DNA of 64,000 bases, taken from Wolfiporia cocos. Taxonomy: Eukaryota; Basidiomycota; Agaricomycetes; Polyporales; Phaeolaceae. The position numbers and the translations under genes are program-made. The stretch spans positions 32,361 through 96,360 of the forward strand of contig JACCLO010000040.1 of the NCBI GenBank assembly GCA_029448655.1. The letters run 5' to 3'. Positions 31,199 to 43,800 of this stretch are shown here, piece after piece. Under the pieces are notes generated by a model. It did not search any database and was not told where the DNA came from. It saw nothing but the letters and a program-made list of their open reading frames with translations. The number at the start of each line of letters is the position of its first letter. Position 1 is the first letter of the stretch.

Positions 31199-32580
31199 GA
31201 AGACGGTGCATTATACTCCGCTGTGGAATTGTTGCGATGACAATACATTACATTCATTGACTTGGTGCTTGTGGACAGATCCTCGCCGAACACAGACTCC
31301 GACCGTTGCATCTTGGCCTGCTCCGCACGTGGGCAAGCAAGATTAGATGCGAGAAATCCCTGGTAGAAATAATAACCAGAAAGCACCCCCGTCACTGTGC
31401 GCAGACACCAGCGGCATCCGAGCCACCGCTGCCTCGTTGCAGCACGCTCACCGACGCCACACACAACTGTGGTGTTCCTGTTGAATCGGAATAGTTTGTT
31501 GCCCAGAATGGCTAGGGTGAATAGTACAGCAATGGACCATGCGTATACGCGAAGTTACTAACCACCTGCCAATGCAGCGGAAAGGCCAGCGAAGAGGCCG
31601 TCTCTCCGAGCTTCCTGTGGAGGTTGGCGTGTGAATGTCATCATTATCGAGATTGGAATGGATGGATATAGATTTCCCTACAGTTGTACATCTTGCTACA
31701 GCATCATCGGGAGCCACAAGTGAAGTGTCGGCGGCGTTGGGCATAGTGATAAATTATGGAACGCGATGCGTTTGCGGACTTGATGCGGACAGATAAACGT
31801 GTGCACCACTTAGTAACTCAAATAGAATTAATAATTCCCCTGCCTGACACACGGCGTGCGCGCGCTAACATCACCCCGCGTCACATAAGCTCGACGTCAC
31901 GACTTCGTGACTGAGCGCGTCAAAGTCTCGCGTGGAGCTCGCTGTGGCTGGCATCGTAGACATTGGGCTTCTTCTTGTATGTGGATAACTCACTGGAAAT
32001 ATCGGCGAACAAGCGCAAACTGTCTTCAGACATATCAAATACTTTCAGTTCCATCGAGGGTACGTTATATGCGCTCAATTGCACGGATCTTATTTACAGC
32101 AACATCCTCCATTCGTGTAGACGCTTTGATCAGCGTCAAGCAGAAACTCGGGGATAGTAGTCGTAGCAGTCGGGTCTCTATATGCGCCGAACTATACCAG
32201 CTGGCATATCTCTCCGAGTCTTTCTCCCAGCAGCGCCTGCGGTCGAACAAGGATTGGATCCATCAAGTGGATATCCTAGATCGTGAAGGTGGGCACACTA
32301 TTTCTGGGTTTCTTCCAACTACCACATATGATCCGCAGGGGTCAATCTGTGGAATCCATCTGCCTTGTCTCGCGATATGGATGATGAGGATACTTGAAAT
32401 GTGAATGCTGCATGTGAGTCTAGTTCATCATGCCGAGAGTGTCTCACCGTACCATCCCCAATCACCGGTTCGGCTATCCGTACAGTGAAGTTGGCCGGAT
32501 TCCGCCTCGTTGAAGCCGGATTAGAGAACAAGCCAGCCATTGACAGTGAGACAATCATCCATCACGATGTCACCTAGTTT
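31199..32580. other. About 1.4 kb with only short, unresolved frames
   Basis: Short frames occur on both strands, for example minus 31448-31744 (MPNAADTSLVAPDDAVARC...) and plus 31907-32404. Neither has a recognisable domain, and splicing could not be resolved with confidence. It may hold a small multi-exon gene on the minus strand that ends near 31200. Confidence 0.3.
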
Positions 32581-32691
32581 GAGATCGCTTCTCCACAGCT
32601 CTCATCCATGTGCTGCAGCTCGCAAGCAAAGCCGGCGTTAGCATGTCAGGTACAACCATCAGTTCGCGTGCGGACTCCCAAGACGGGCCGC

Positions 32692-34472
32692 TTACTCAGA
32701 AAATGTGAATTCTAGCGATCGGACGCCATGATCTTGCAGGCTCCGTGCTTGCATGTGCAGCGAAGGTATGACTACTATCCGCCCCATGAGTGCACGCCAA
32801 TGTGATTTCTCCTGAAGGATTGGTACCGTCTTCTCACCTGAATCGAAGTTAGCAGCCGCCCTCGGGCGATGACAGGGGCGACGCACCTGATCCGAGTACG
32901 ATGACATCGTCAGCACGCCCGACACTTCATATGCGACATCAGACTTTATTTGCCAATCATATTGACTGCGACGTACATTCGCCAGAGACCAGGCTTGGCC
33001 GGATGTGGTTCCCAAAGGTCGGATGTGGCAAAGCCACGCTCCCCATTTGGCATATTCTCGATGCAAGGCTGGTGTGTCTCGCACGTCTGCACGCACATGC
33101 ACGCCATACCTCAGTATACTTCGGGCGGCTACATCGTTACATTTTGGCACGCACCAACATCTGCAGCTCGAATGTCCCGTCTCCCTGAGGAACCCAGCGA
33201 CATACACTCTCTGGGAAGCTGCATCCATTCCCAGTCGGCGCGCTTCTTGCCAATAGGGCTCGGCTCTTCGACGCCGTCATCGAACACGCATGTCACCAGG
33301 CCGAATTCGGTTGCACCGTAGCACGCCAACAGGCGCACGCCTTTATCCACGAGCTTCTCACCATTCGCCCTGGAGAGCGGGCCGCCGGCGAATATCTAAG
33401 ACGTGAGTGATAAGCGAGTTGCTCCCTCGACCAGCGCAATGTGATGCAGGTACTGACAAGAGCCTGAAGAGACGCAAGGTACTTCGCGTCATCCTCGTTC
33501 TGCGACCACGCCTGGCGAAAACAGTACTTTTAGCAATCACAGGCACACTACACAACCAGAGCCTACCTCGACGAAAGCAGGGACGCTCTCGATAGCCGTG
33601 CAGCCTGTCTTGCGCGCCGTCTCAATTGTGTTCTGCGGGGTCGGCACGACCGGGGGCGCTGACACGATCGCGCGCGGGGGGAACAGCGACGTCGGCTGGC
33701 CGGACAAGAGCGGCGCGTACAGCTGCGAGCAGAGTCCCATTACGTGGAACGGCGGTAGCGCCATGCACCCCCACCGTATCGCCTTCCTGCGCGACTCCAC
33801 GAAGATGGGCATCCTGCACCAGTGTAGGATCGTCGTGTGCGTGTGCGGGATCGGCTTCGGGAAGCCGGTGGAGCCTGAGGAGTGCAGGTAGAGCACAACA
33901 TCCGATGGCGACGCCGCGCACGCGGGCGGCGGGTAAGGGCCCGAGACGGCACGCGGCGGGTCGAAGGAGGGCGCGAGCGTCGGGAAGACGTCCGTGAGCG
34001 CGGGCAGGTCGTCGACGTGCATGGCGAATCCGCTCGGCAGGCTCTCCCGGACCGCGTCAGTGAATGGGGCGAAGGTGGGCTGTGAGACGATGCGATGGCA
34101 GCTCGTGTGCTCCATCAGGCTTGCTATTGCGGGCACGGAGTTGCGGGAGGACATAGGGAAGGGGACGAGCCCCGCACGGATCAGACCCGCGACGAGCGCA
34201 TGGTAGAGCAGAGTATCGCAGTTCGCGATGATAGCGACAACGGCGCCCTCTTCGCCCTTCCGTCCGGGCCTGAAGGAGTGGGCAACGCGGTGAATTGCCT
34301 GAGCGAACTCGAGGAACGATATACTTCCGAGCGTATCAGAAGACAAGTCTGGAAACAGGAAGAGAAAGAACGGAGAGGTGGAATTGTATTCGGCATGGAA
34401 GTCGACGAGCCCAGGGATGAGAGATAGCGAACCGTTGAGGGGCGGGAGTACAGGCGATGCAGATGCAGACAT
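32692..34472 (-). pseudogene. NRPS-like adenylate-forming enzyme, adenylation domain only
   Basis: The N-terminal exon (34472 to about 33565) encodes MSASASPVLPPLNGSLSLIP... with the adenylation A3 motif YLHSSGSTGFPKPIPHTH. Later exons, joined by short GT...AG introns, give DDAKYLASLQAL, IFAGGPLSRANGEKLVDKGV, YGATEFG (A5), PQGDGTFELQML, GFATSDLW (A7), VGRADDVIVLGSGEKT (A8). This order matches fungal aminoadipate-reductase-like enzymes, which activate a carboxylic acid with ATP. The usual carrier and reductase domains are not seen after GEKTVPILQE (about 32809). One base is out of phase near 33205-33212, between QLPR and SVCRW. I infer a truncated or decaying gene. Confidence 0.65.
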
Positions 34473-36900
34473 ATCTGCCAGAAGCTGAACAGAGTGGATT
34501 ATAATGATTCTGATGGAGTATGTGGGTGCTGAGAATGAGGCCTATTTAAACGAAGTTCTCGAGCCATCCCCGTGACGCGGGAAGGTCCATCGGTGAATAT
34601 TTGAATGGCTTGCCGGTGCGCTGCGGGTCAGTTGTCCTCATGAATCCGAGCAGGTAGGTAATCGTCTACTGGTGTCAGTATCGAGTGTGGCGTACTAGAT
34701 CCTGAGGCCTGAAGAGTGGCCGGCCGAGCTCGGCATCTGTTAGCCGACCAAATGTGAGACCGCGGTGATCTCGGAGCGTTCCTTTCGTTATCGTCGCAGA
34801 AAGCCGCGAAGGTTCTCTCCAGCGATCGGAGGCTAGTCGATTGGAGTCCCGCACAGCCTCGCACCTCCAGCCTTCCTGAGACGCAGGGGCACGACATAAT
34901 CAGCAGCCCAGTACATCTTCGACGGGCGCGGAACATTCTTGCTGATATTCTAGAGCTGTCAGCATCATCACCTTGGGGCCCGCGGCCACGACAGCCGACG
35001 CAGAATTCCGCCAACGATTGCGATCGTCAGATTTTGGGGAGTTGGTATCATGCAGCAAAATAAACTAACGCGTAAAGCATGGGCAACTGATCTTCCCGCA
35101 TAGCCTGTCTATCGCTATGTGACTCGTCAAAGTCCGCCAGCGGCTTCGACGCCCGGAAGGACTCACTGCTGGAAGTGAGAGATTGAAGATTGATCTAGAC
35201 GTTTCTCCTACGAGTGTGGCCAAGTGGCAAAAAGAGCGGAGCTGCATGGACGTCGGAAATGATAGAAGAGCCTTTCATTTCGGACCAACTGCGCATTTGA
35301 GCTGGCACATTCCAACCACCGTGCCCGCCAGGCCATTCCAGGCTGAGCATGTCCGGCATTGCTCATACCGACACTGCCGGGCGGTGAAAGGCTCAGACTA
35401 ACCCGATGGTAAACAAAAGTGGTTCCGGCTGTATGATAACGATATGGCAACAACACATCGCTTGCAATCCTTCCAGGAGGCTCTCGGCTCCACGTGAATT
35501 ACTTCATCTGCACTACATTGACCAAATCTCACTGTTCCTGTACAACACAATTTCCTAAGAATCCTAACATGCGAGGGCGCATATTTCGTATCATGTCAAG
35601 TCGATAGTTGCTAAATACAGATAAAATGGGTCAGAGCTGGTAGCAATGGGCGCCCAATGCCTCTGACAATTATTTGGGGCGTTCACCTTGAATTTATAGT
35701 GCAAGGATAGCTCTTCAGAGCCTCGCCTTCCCGATTCCGAAACACACAATTAGATTGCATATTCTCGCCATGTCAGTAGTAAGTTAATACACCGCAAGTA
35801 GTCAGACGATCGTCCGCGAGAAAGGCTAATCGATTCAGAAGTCCTGCTCTAAACTGTTCCCTCACCTGCTTAATGTCATGCCCAGTGTGACTGTCCGTTC
35901 GTAGGCTTGCTGGTTCACTCGCCTCCCAACGTTTGCGACACGGTACCGTTGCACAATAGCTACCTCCTTGATTTGTCAGAGCACTCTTGCTGCGGAAGAC
36001 TTTGCGGGTTCTGGAGACATAAATATCTACTTTCGCAACGTACGCTACACATGCGCCGATGGCGTTGTTTGTCACGAAACATGTTCTGCTCTTCTTGCGT
36101 ACTTTGCTACTCACCAGTGCACTCCCAGGAGTTGTAGCTATGTGTACCTGTAGCACAGATGGCATAATATGTCCCATTGTTCTTACCTTCGCCTCACAAA
36201 CACGCTCGTGTATCGCTTCGTTCTTCGATGAAACTGCAGTTTTCGCTGATGTGTGAACTGAGCACTTAGGTGATGACTGACTTCAGGGCCTGTAGTCCGG
36301 CATTCAGTACGTTTAGTGCAAAGTAGCGGGCCATGTCGGAACCGGCGCTACTTCATTATCAAGCAATATAAGAACAGAGATGAGTAGATAGATACTCAGC
36401 GTGGGTGGCGCCCACGCTTCAATGTGGCTTGCTAATCCGTGTTCATGCTATTTGCACGGCATGCTACACGATCGAAGTGTTGTAATAGAGGTTTTTTTAC
36501 TAACGATAATTATGACTCGCCCTTTTCCGAGGTTGTGCAAGAATTATGAGAACGAGGTATGGCATCATTGATACCCTACAGTGTTTTCGTACATCCGATG
36601 CGGGTTAACAGTACTTGGATACAGTTACTGGTATGCGTCACAAAGATCAAGGACTACGCTCTACCCACTCCATTTTAAAAACTTAGTAGTGGAGCTCAAA
36701 AAATCCGTGCCACAGTCAATTTTATTGTTAGCAAAACACCTCTAATTCGAGAGTGATTGTGGAGGCGACGGGGGGACTGCATCTAGCACTTAAATCATAT
36801 GGGTCAGTGTTGGACCACGATGGAGCGATCGCCGCCACCGCCCGTCCGATCCGCTCAGATCTTGTGACGCACTAGTACTAGTGACAGGTGCCACCACAGC
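34473..36900. other. Intergenic region without a recognised gene
   Basis: Only short frames without domain signatures, such as minus 34628-35014 and minus 35773-36177. The first 100 bases left of the adenylating enzyme start codon should contain its promoter; I see no clear TATA box. No repeat ends were found. Confidence 0.4.
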
Positions 36901-36914
36901 GCGGTCACGCCGAA

Positions 36915-37330
36915 TCACCTGTTCGTGCGACTCAGGACCAGGAAGAAGATAAGACGGTGTCCGAGGAAGGTCCGACTGTGATGGAGGTCGATTCGTAGGG
37001 CGTCGTCTGGTGGATGTGTCGCATCGCGAGCACGGCCGTGTTGCATTGTGTTTTCGAGCTGTTGTTCATGGCTTTCGTTTGACTCGGCGTAGACACCGTC
37101 GAACGCGGGGCCTGGAGCCGCACTGGCCGCACCGCTGGGCAGCTGAGGCTGGAGGGAGCTGTATCGGCACCGTGAGAGGACGCGAGAGTCTGGCGTCGGC
37201 GACACCGACCTGGAACGGGCTTGGCGCAGCGAGTGCGCAGACGGGTTGAAATGTCCGCACTTCGGGCAGACATATTCTGCACGTGGCGGGTGACGGTCAA
37301 GGGCAAGGTCAGGTGGGAGGTGCTGACGTC
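36915..37330 (-). pseudogene. Possible Lunapark zinc-ribbon fragment
   Basis: The minus strand reads RAEYVCPKCGHFNPSAHSLR, then RSVSPTPDSRV. CPKCGHFNPSA is typical of the second half of the Lunapark zinc ribbon, which shapes ER tubule junctions. The upstream half (the first CxxC) and the membrane segments are not visible in any frame, so this is at most a fragment. Two long overlapping frames here (minus 36915-37472 and 36932-37615) are otherwise low-complexity in character. Confidence 0.4.
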
Positions 37331-37662
37331 GACCCCACAGCCAATTGGTCGCTGACCGTCGTAAAGGGCACAGAATTGTACATACCAAGTGTATCGCCGG
37401 CTCATGACCACGAAGATAATGATAAGTTGGGCGCTGCAAGTCACGAATGCCGGATAGACCGTTATCGAGCAATGGGAAGTGTTTGAGTGGAGAGCGAATA
37501 AGCGCCGATCACTGGGTCCAGCGCGGGCATTATATTGCACATGGCCGGCGAATGAGCACCCAGCGATGTGGCACGTGCTGCGTATCACGCTGCATCCGTG
37601 CTGTGGGAATGCCACGCTGTCACCTTACACCCAATCCACTCTGCAACGATCTGATAATAATG

Positions 37663-38100
37663 GAGCCAACAGAGGTCCAAATTTACGGATTGAATCTTTT
37701 GAAGGAACACACAGACATGTTTCATAATCACATATCCACTGCTTTCCCGACACAGATTGGTGAACTATACAAATGGCATGCCAAGGGCAGGCATGCATTG
37801 GTACATTACATTCTTTTTATTTTTGCTACTCTACTAATGAATGCAAAGTTGTATACTGAGGAGATAATCAGAGATTTTCGATTGGAGGACGACGAACTAG
37901 CAACCAACTTCCACAGAGACCCTAGGATTTTATTAGGTCGTCAAAAACTTGATTTTGCCTTGAAGTTATTCAACCTTGGGCTGGATGCTGAGGCATTCCA
38001 GCTACCCAAGTTGGAGATTGAGCTGAAGGAAGGGCCCAAGACTGACACTACAGACCAGAATGCAGATTGCAGAGGAATAGTAAGTCTTGTGAATGATTAG
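37663..38100 (+). CDS. Hypothetical protein fragment
   Basis: The downstream half of an open frame (37447-38100) reads like real protein: MEPTEVQIYGLNLLKEHTDM, then GELYKWHAKGRHALVHYILF and IFATLLMNAKLYTEEIIRDF, ending DCRGIVSLVND. It has a helical, amphipathic pattern. The upstream part is probably not coding, so I start at the internal Met at 37663. No family recognised. Confidence 0.35.
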   Translation, partial: EPTEVQIYGLNLLKEHTDMFHNHISTAFPTQIGELYKWHAKGRHALVHYILFIFATLLMNAKLYTEEIIRDFRLEDDELATNFHRDPRILLGRQKLDFALKLFNLGLDAEAFQLPKLEIELKEGPKTDTTDQNADCRGIVSLVND

Positions 38101-38636
38101 CACAAAATGGCTTGAATTTAAATTTCTGCATCTAGAAGCGGCCTACTTCAGAATTGGAAGAAGCAGGCCAGGGTCCCAAGCGCCAAAAAGTGGAGGAGAG
38201 ACTTCCTCAATTTTTGCCTCTAGGTGATGGCAAACCATCCTCCAAGTTGGAAGATTGGGAAGATGAAGCCTCAAAGTAGTATGTATGTCATTTTACATTC
38301 TCATTGAAGCAGCTTGCAGTTTACTGAGGCTTGAGTACAGAATGCTTTCATGATGGTTTAGGACTGTATAGGGTGTACATACTTGCAAATAGGAATCTGC
38401 ATGAGGTTGTCCTTTGTCTCAACATACATATCTATCACCGTGATCACACCCTGTGAACATCCTTGCACACATCAAATATGTAGTCATAGCATGATCATGC
38501 TTGCCCTCATGTGCAAATACTAGTGAGAAATGCTCCACTTCCACTTCAGCGACTGCTGATGAGTACTGGAAAGAAAGCTCAGTACTTTGGAAGGAAGATA
38601 CATCACCATGCATACCAATGCTCATGCTGGTCCGAT

Positions 38637-39059
38637 TCAGTGAATACTGGTTGGAATGAATGTCAGCTGGGTAGCAAAGACAGTGCCACAATGTACCTTG
38701 AAATCATCACCGTTGAAGATAAGGATATCTCCGTGCTCTAGGGTCACGAGGAGTACCGGCCCCTCCCTTTTGACAGATTTCGTAATGGAGTCTGTGATTT
38801 GAGCAACTTGCATATCCAGAATGCTCACACTGTTACTCGGCGCTGGGACATCGGAATCGTCTATGTCCATAGGCCCGCATGAGTCGTTAGCTCCGTGCGG
38901 GAGTTCCTTCTTAGGAGATCCACGCTCTGCGACGGTGATTGGCAGAAGCTGCTGTACACCTGGAGCTAATGATTTGGGGCGCATCGACAACTCTGCATCG
39001 GCGCCGAGGTACATCATGTATACAGGGGAATTTTTCGCAGCAAGCACGTTCTGGCACAA
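38637..39059 (-). CDS. Hypothetical protein, unassigned
   Basis: 140 codons with a Ser/Asp-rich middle and a C-terminal part KREGPVLLVTLEHGDILIFN followed by GDDFKVHC. The GxVLLVTLxHGDILxFxGDD pattern recalls the C-terminal strands of 2-oxoglutarate/Fe(II) oxygenase-like folds, but the catalytic HxD...H set is not evident. Frames at 39139-39480 on the same strand may be a neighbouring exon. Low confidence. Confidence 0.3.
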   Translation of the reverse strand: MCQNVLAAKNSPVYMMYLGADAELSMRPKSLAPGVQQLLPITVAERGSPKKELPHGANDSCGPMDIDDSDVPAPSNSVSILDMQVAQITDSITKSVKREGPVLLVTLEHGDILIFNGDDFKVHCGTVFATQLTFIPTSIH

Positions 39060-39433
39060 CTTCTGTCTTGGGGAAAGCCATGAATAGTAAATTCAGAACT
39101 CACCTTCTTTGAGCCAGGGAGAACCCAAGCCAAGTAATTCATTTCTGTCCCCCTCCTTCAGCGGCCAAGCGGCTTTGAAGCAGTGCGTGTGCTTGCAATA
39201 TACAGAGCGGGGCATGTGTCGTGGCCGCTGTCGTATCTTGATTGTTGAATGAGCAGGTGTAATAGGCCTCTGCGGACGCACAGAATGTTTTAGAATCAAT
39301 ACATACGCACCGCTGTCCGTGCTCACCTTTAAAGGAACCCTTGCTATCCTGGAGCAATGACAATTCAACTTTCGTCAGCATCTCTCTGAAGAGCCTGGTC
39401 GGCTGCTCCTGCAACTCTGCCCCGTTACAGGTA

Positions 39434-39451
39434 TAAATAAATAAATAAATA
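39434..39451. repeat. Short AAAT microsatellite
   Basis: ATAAATAAATAAATAA, four to five units, in an otherwise unassigned region. Confidence 0.7.
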
Positions 39452-39489
39452 AGCTTGGCAGAGACGCCATCCTTTGTCATATACGCTAA

Positions 39490-40860
39490 ACGCGAGCCAT
39501 CAGCAACGTCCGTTACGGTGGTTTGACACGCTCGGACGGCCTGTCACACGACAATGTCACTGGAGAAATACCACGGGAATTATGCATGGTATGAACATCC
39601 GCAGGAGGTATACAGTTGCTTTCCTGCGCGAATGTATGAGTGCTTGCTTCGGCCGCCTCTGGTAGGCACACTCACTGAGCATCCGCTACACAGTTAATAC
39701 CATAAATTTCGCTGAGCATTCAGTTTTCCACACTTTACGCATTGCCTTCCGCCATGATAGCTTGTGGCCGAGATGCCATACTCGAAGTCGGCATCCATTT
39801 GATGATTTGGTGAAGAATGGGGAGGAAGAAAGTGGAAAGGATTGAACATGATATTAGGGTCTGTCTGGTCTGCTCCGATGGAAGGAGGGGCCTGCCACCA
39901 GGGATCAGCACTCCGATCCACCGTTTCGCTACCGGGTACCCAATCGAAAGTGAATTGCCACGAAAATAGTTCTTGACCAGCATCGTTTCTCCCCTGTCAT
40001 TTGTTCAGCATGCCATCGAAAGGTACCCACGTAGATATCGATGAGATACCATGTTTATGGATTTGATTCCAAAGAAACCCAGGTGTGTACAGCCATATTG
40101 TTCGCGGAGACTGAATGGCGCCGATTCGAAGACTCTGCACAGCACGATGCAATCCGGACTATCACTTTTGTGGCTGTCCAATAGAACCTTAGCTTCGGGT
40201 GGTGGGCTGATCGGCCGGTTTGAACGACGCGAAGATGTCGGGACTGCACTGTTGAGATAGCTCCGGTGCTTTGTTGGTCAGCGTGCTCGGATCATGTCTG
40301 GGTTGCAGTTTAAAACTCCCAGAGGTCGAAACATGAGCAGTACATCATTGCAATAGAACCTAACCAGAATGATGCAGAATCGGAGGCACCAAGGAGGAGT
40401 CTGACTTGGATATCGTGGTGATTTTGATGGGGTTGATGATCAAAGGGATTCGATTCTCGTTGACATCCGTCATGATCATAGATGGCAGAGGACGATCTTG
40501 GTGATAGAGTACGTGCCCGTCGCCGTGATTGGCATGCACATTTTCAGACTGATGTGTCTGTCGGAGATGGACAACGGCAGCTAGCCAGAGCTTGGCGGTC
40601 TATGGCTAGTACAATGCGCAATTGTACCGGATCAAAGCGCAATTGCTACGTAGGCGCCGGTGGGCGCATTCCTGGGAAGTCATAAAACACGGACGGCCCG
40701 ACAAGTCCGGTTCGCTGCCGCTACGTTTGTGGCGGCCACGGTGATATGTGTCCGCTATTGCTATCTGGGCAGCTTAAGTGCAAGTATGGATCGAAAAATG
40801 ACGCGGCGCCGTCTTTTCCACACTCGTGCGTGTGATCACACAAGTACAGAACCGCTTACT
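39490..40860. other. Intergenic region downstream of MSH4
   Basis: Short frames only. Minus 39694-39921 encodes a frame with GGRQCVKCGKLNAQRNLWY at its end, which could be a small exon with a CxxC pair. Nothing else was recognised. The 3' end of the MSH4-like gene lies at 40884. Confidence 0.35.
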
Positions 40861-40883
40861 TGTCAAAGGATGTACCCGACATA

Positions 40884-43800
40884 CTACATGGTATCACGGA
40901 GGACCTGCATGATCTCCTTCTGGAATCGAGCAAGATGAGCAGCCAACTCTTCATCGGGTAGCGAGGAATGATCGAGCGCTTGCGTGAGTTGGGTCCGTAG
41001 CTGAGAGCGGACTGAAAGTAGCACCTGCCATAAGGAGTACATACCCTGAGGAGGGCCTTGCGCCGTATGGAGACTTTGTTCGAGCGGCTATCCTGCTCCT
41101 GGCGTTCCTCCATCTCGCTCAAGGCTTCTGCGACCCGCCTTCCCTCGGCGAGGACGTCATTCGGTAGATCGGCAAGTCGGGCAAGATCAAGACCTGGCAC
41201 AGATGAAACTTAGCTCAGCGTACCACACAATATGTCCAACAAACCGTAGTGGCTCGTCTGTTCCGGCGCTCCGTCGACAACTCTGTGACGAACAGCAAAG
41301 GGCCAAGGTCTCGCAAATGTACGCACCTGTATTGAAAAGTCATGCCAAAGTTCGACGTGGATTGGCGTGACCTCTGCGTCAGAAGTTAACAAAGATACAC
41401 GAAGCGATTGGTATGGAGAACCTGAACGGCAAGATGAAGGCTGACAAGTTCTGTTAGTAACCGAGATGTAATCATTCAAAACCTACTCACTTGACAACAG
41501 ATGGCTGGCGCGACAATGTTGTCGTGAGCTCGCTGAAGTGACTACAGGGCCTGTAAGCAACCCATACATTAGTGATAATGGTACAGGTGCATACGTTGCG
41601 AAGAAGACATATGACTAGCAAACCAACGGCATTATCAGTAATGTACAGGGACCGCAAAATGAGCCGGTACGACCTTGAGTTTGATGAGTTCCTCTGCGAT
41701 GGCATGCGAGATGCCAACTTCTTCCCTTGGAGAGGTGCCGCGGCCAACTTCGTCGATCAGGATGAGAGAATTCTCCGTAGCAATCCCTGGCACAATTTCG
41801 GCATCAAGATGATGCTGGTTTCATAGTTAGCTCAAGTTACAAACCAACGATCATCGCGCAAGATGCCATCTCACTCGCAAATGTGCTCAGGCTCTTTTCG
41901 ATATCGTCGTCGTTCGATAGCCGAGTCAGGAGTGCATCGTGCAGTCTGCATGATACGACATTCAAAGAGGCGGTTTTGGTGATATTTGGAGAAGGTCCGC
42001 ACCTGAAGCTACCGTACTCAGCAGGAACAAAGCATCCGCACATTGCCATGACTGTCAGCAGCCCAATCTGCCGCAAGTATATGCTCTTGCCTATGGTCAC
42101 AGACAATCGGATGTTTGTTGACCATATACGGGCTCGGCGTACCTAACATGCTGCGTTGAATCAGCATTGAGCGATAGATATGATGAATCAGATGATCAGA
42201 CGAACTTCGGCCCCTGGACAATTTGAAAAGAGGAAGCCTCGCAGCAATATACATCATTCGGTACAAGCGTCCCGGCCGCCTGAACGTTCTCTAGAACAGG
42301 ATGCTGCCCCGCCTTTATGGCTAAGGTTCCCGTGAACTCGGGACGCACTACACCAAGTATTAAGTGGTCACTGTTATCTAACTTAGAGGATGCTCACCAT
42401 AGTCACGCACTAAGAAATCAAAACCAAACCTTACAATCAACATCTCTGTCAGTCTAGCATTTACAGGACGTACGAATGCTGGCATGCGCAAAAGACCACA
42501 ACATGTCCACAATGGCAACGGCCTCCGAAGCTTTGTACAGAGCTCCAATGACATCGACGATCTCGGCGATCAACTCTTGTATAATCCTGGTATGACCTGT
42601 GAGCCGGGTATTGGAATGCCAACCGGTACTACATACTTGTCACTCATGATCAGCGTCTCGTCCAGTGCATCCTTCATGCGCGCGTTTCTCTTCTTCTGCT
42701 CAAGCTGTGAGCATTCTCACACTGGTAACCTCGTACAGGACTGACCAGCTCGATACTAGAAAAGAGCCACCGCTTTCTCTGAGCTGTCACATTCACAAAG
42801 CCTCTAGGTAGCTCCCCTCGGAGATCTGTCTTCTTCAAAGCAAAAACGAAGCCTGTGTCCTGGTACACTAGACTAAGAGGCAGGTCGTGTTGCTCCGAGA
42901 GTTCGCGGTTCAATGCAAATATATCCCCGACATTCTCCTTGTATGTTTCTCGTGCGACGTCAAGGAGGCGATTGTAGTTTGCCTGATTTGCTGGATTTGA
43001 GCATTAACAAATGATGTTAAGGAGGAGGAAACATACCTTGACGGCGTACACACGTGCATTCACCGCATTCAGGCCGCGCTGTATAGATCCATCGAATCTC
43101 AACGAAGGCTGCGTTATTTGGCACGTACTTTCGCTGAAGCTTCTTCTTCATTCAATGCTTCGCTAACATGCTGTTCGATTCTTGAAAGTCGCTCGTCAGA
43201 GATCATCTACATCGAACAGGCGCTTAGCGCGCATCCAATCTACAATTATATCTCCAGCACCTACGTCCAGTACGATTCGTAACAGACGGGAGCGGCTGCC
43301 TGTCAAGGCTTTCGCGAGAACGGGCATGTTCTTGACTATGTTTCGGAGACTGAGCATTTGCGCGACGCGAGCGGCAGCAAGCTTTGCAGTGCTTGTCTCA
43401 CGCGCCTCGGATGCAGCAAGCTGATGATTCAAATGAGCATTGATACTGTGCATGACCTGAAACGGCGAAAGCTTGCCGAGCAGATTAGCTTATCGAAGTC
43501 CATATTATGGAGGGACTTGAGCGCGTTCTTCATATTGTCGAAACGATTTCCATTCTGTATGAGCTCTTTAAGACAGTAAGCCGAAATAGACACATCCATG
43601 GAGTTGATAGACCTTCGACGACATCAAGGCGCGCCTCTATAGAAGACTGTCTGCAGCATTATTAGATCAACTCCGTAACGGTTGCAAAATGAGATACCAG
43701 TGATAGGCGCGAGTACATTTGCCCGGAGGAGGCGAGCACCCATTGCAGTGTATGTATGATTTAATAGCCTAGGTGTGAATTACTTGAATCGTGGGCATAT

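Noticed and set aside
36932..37615. 227-codon minus-strand frame
   Set aside because: Ser/Arg/Thr-rich and out of phase with the only recognisable motif here (CPKCGHFNPSA in the neighbouring frame).
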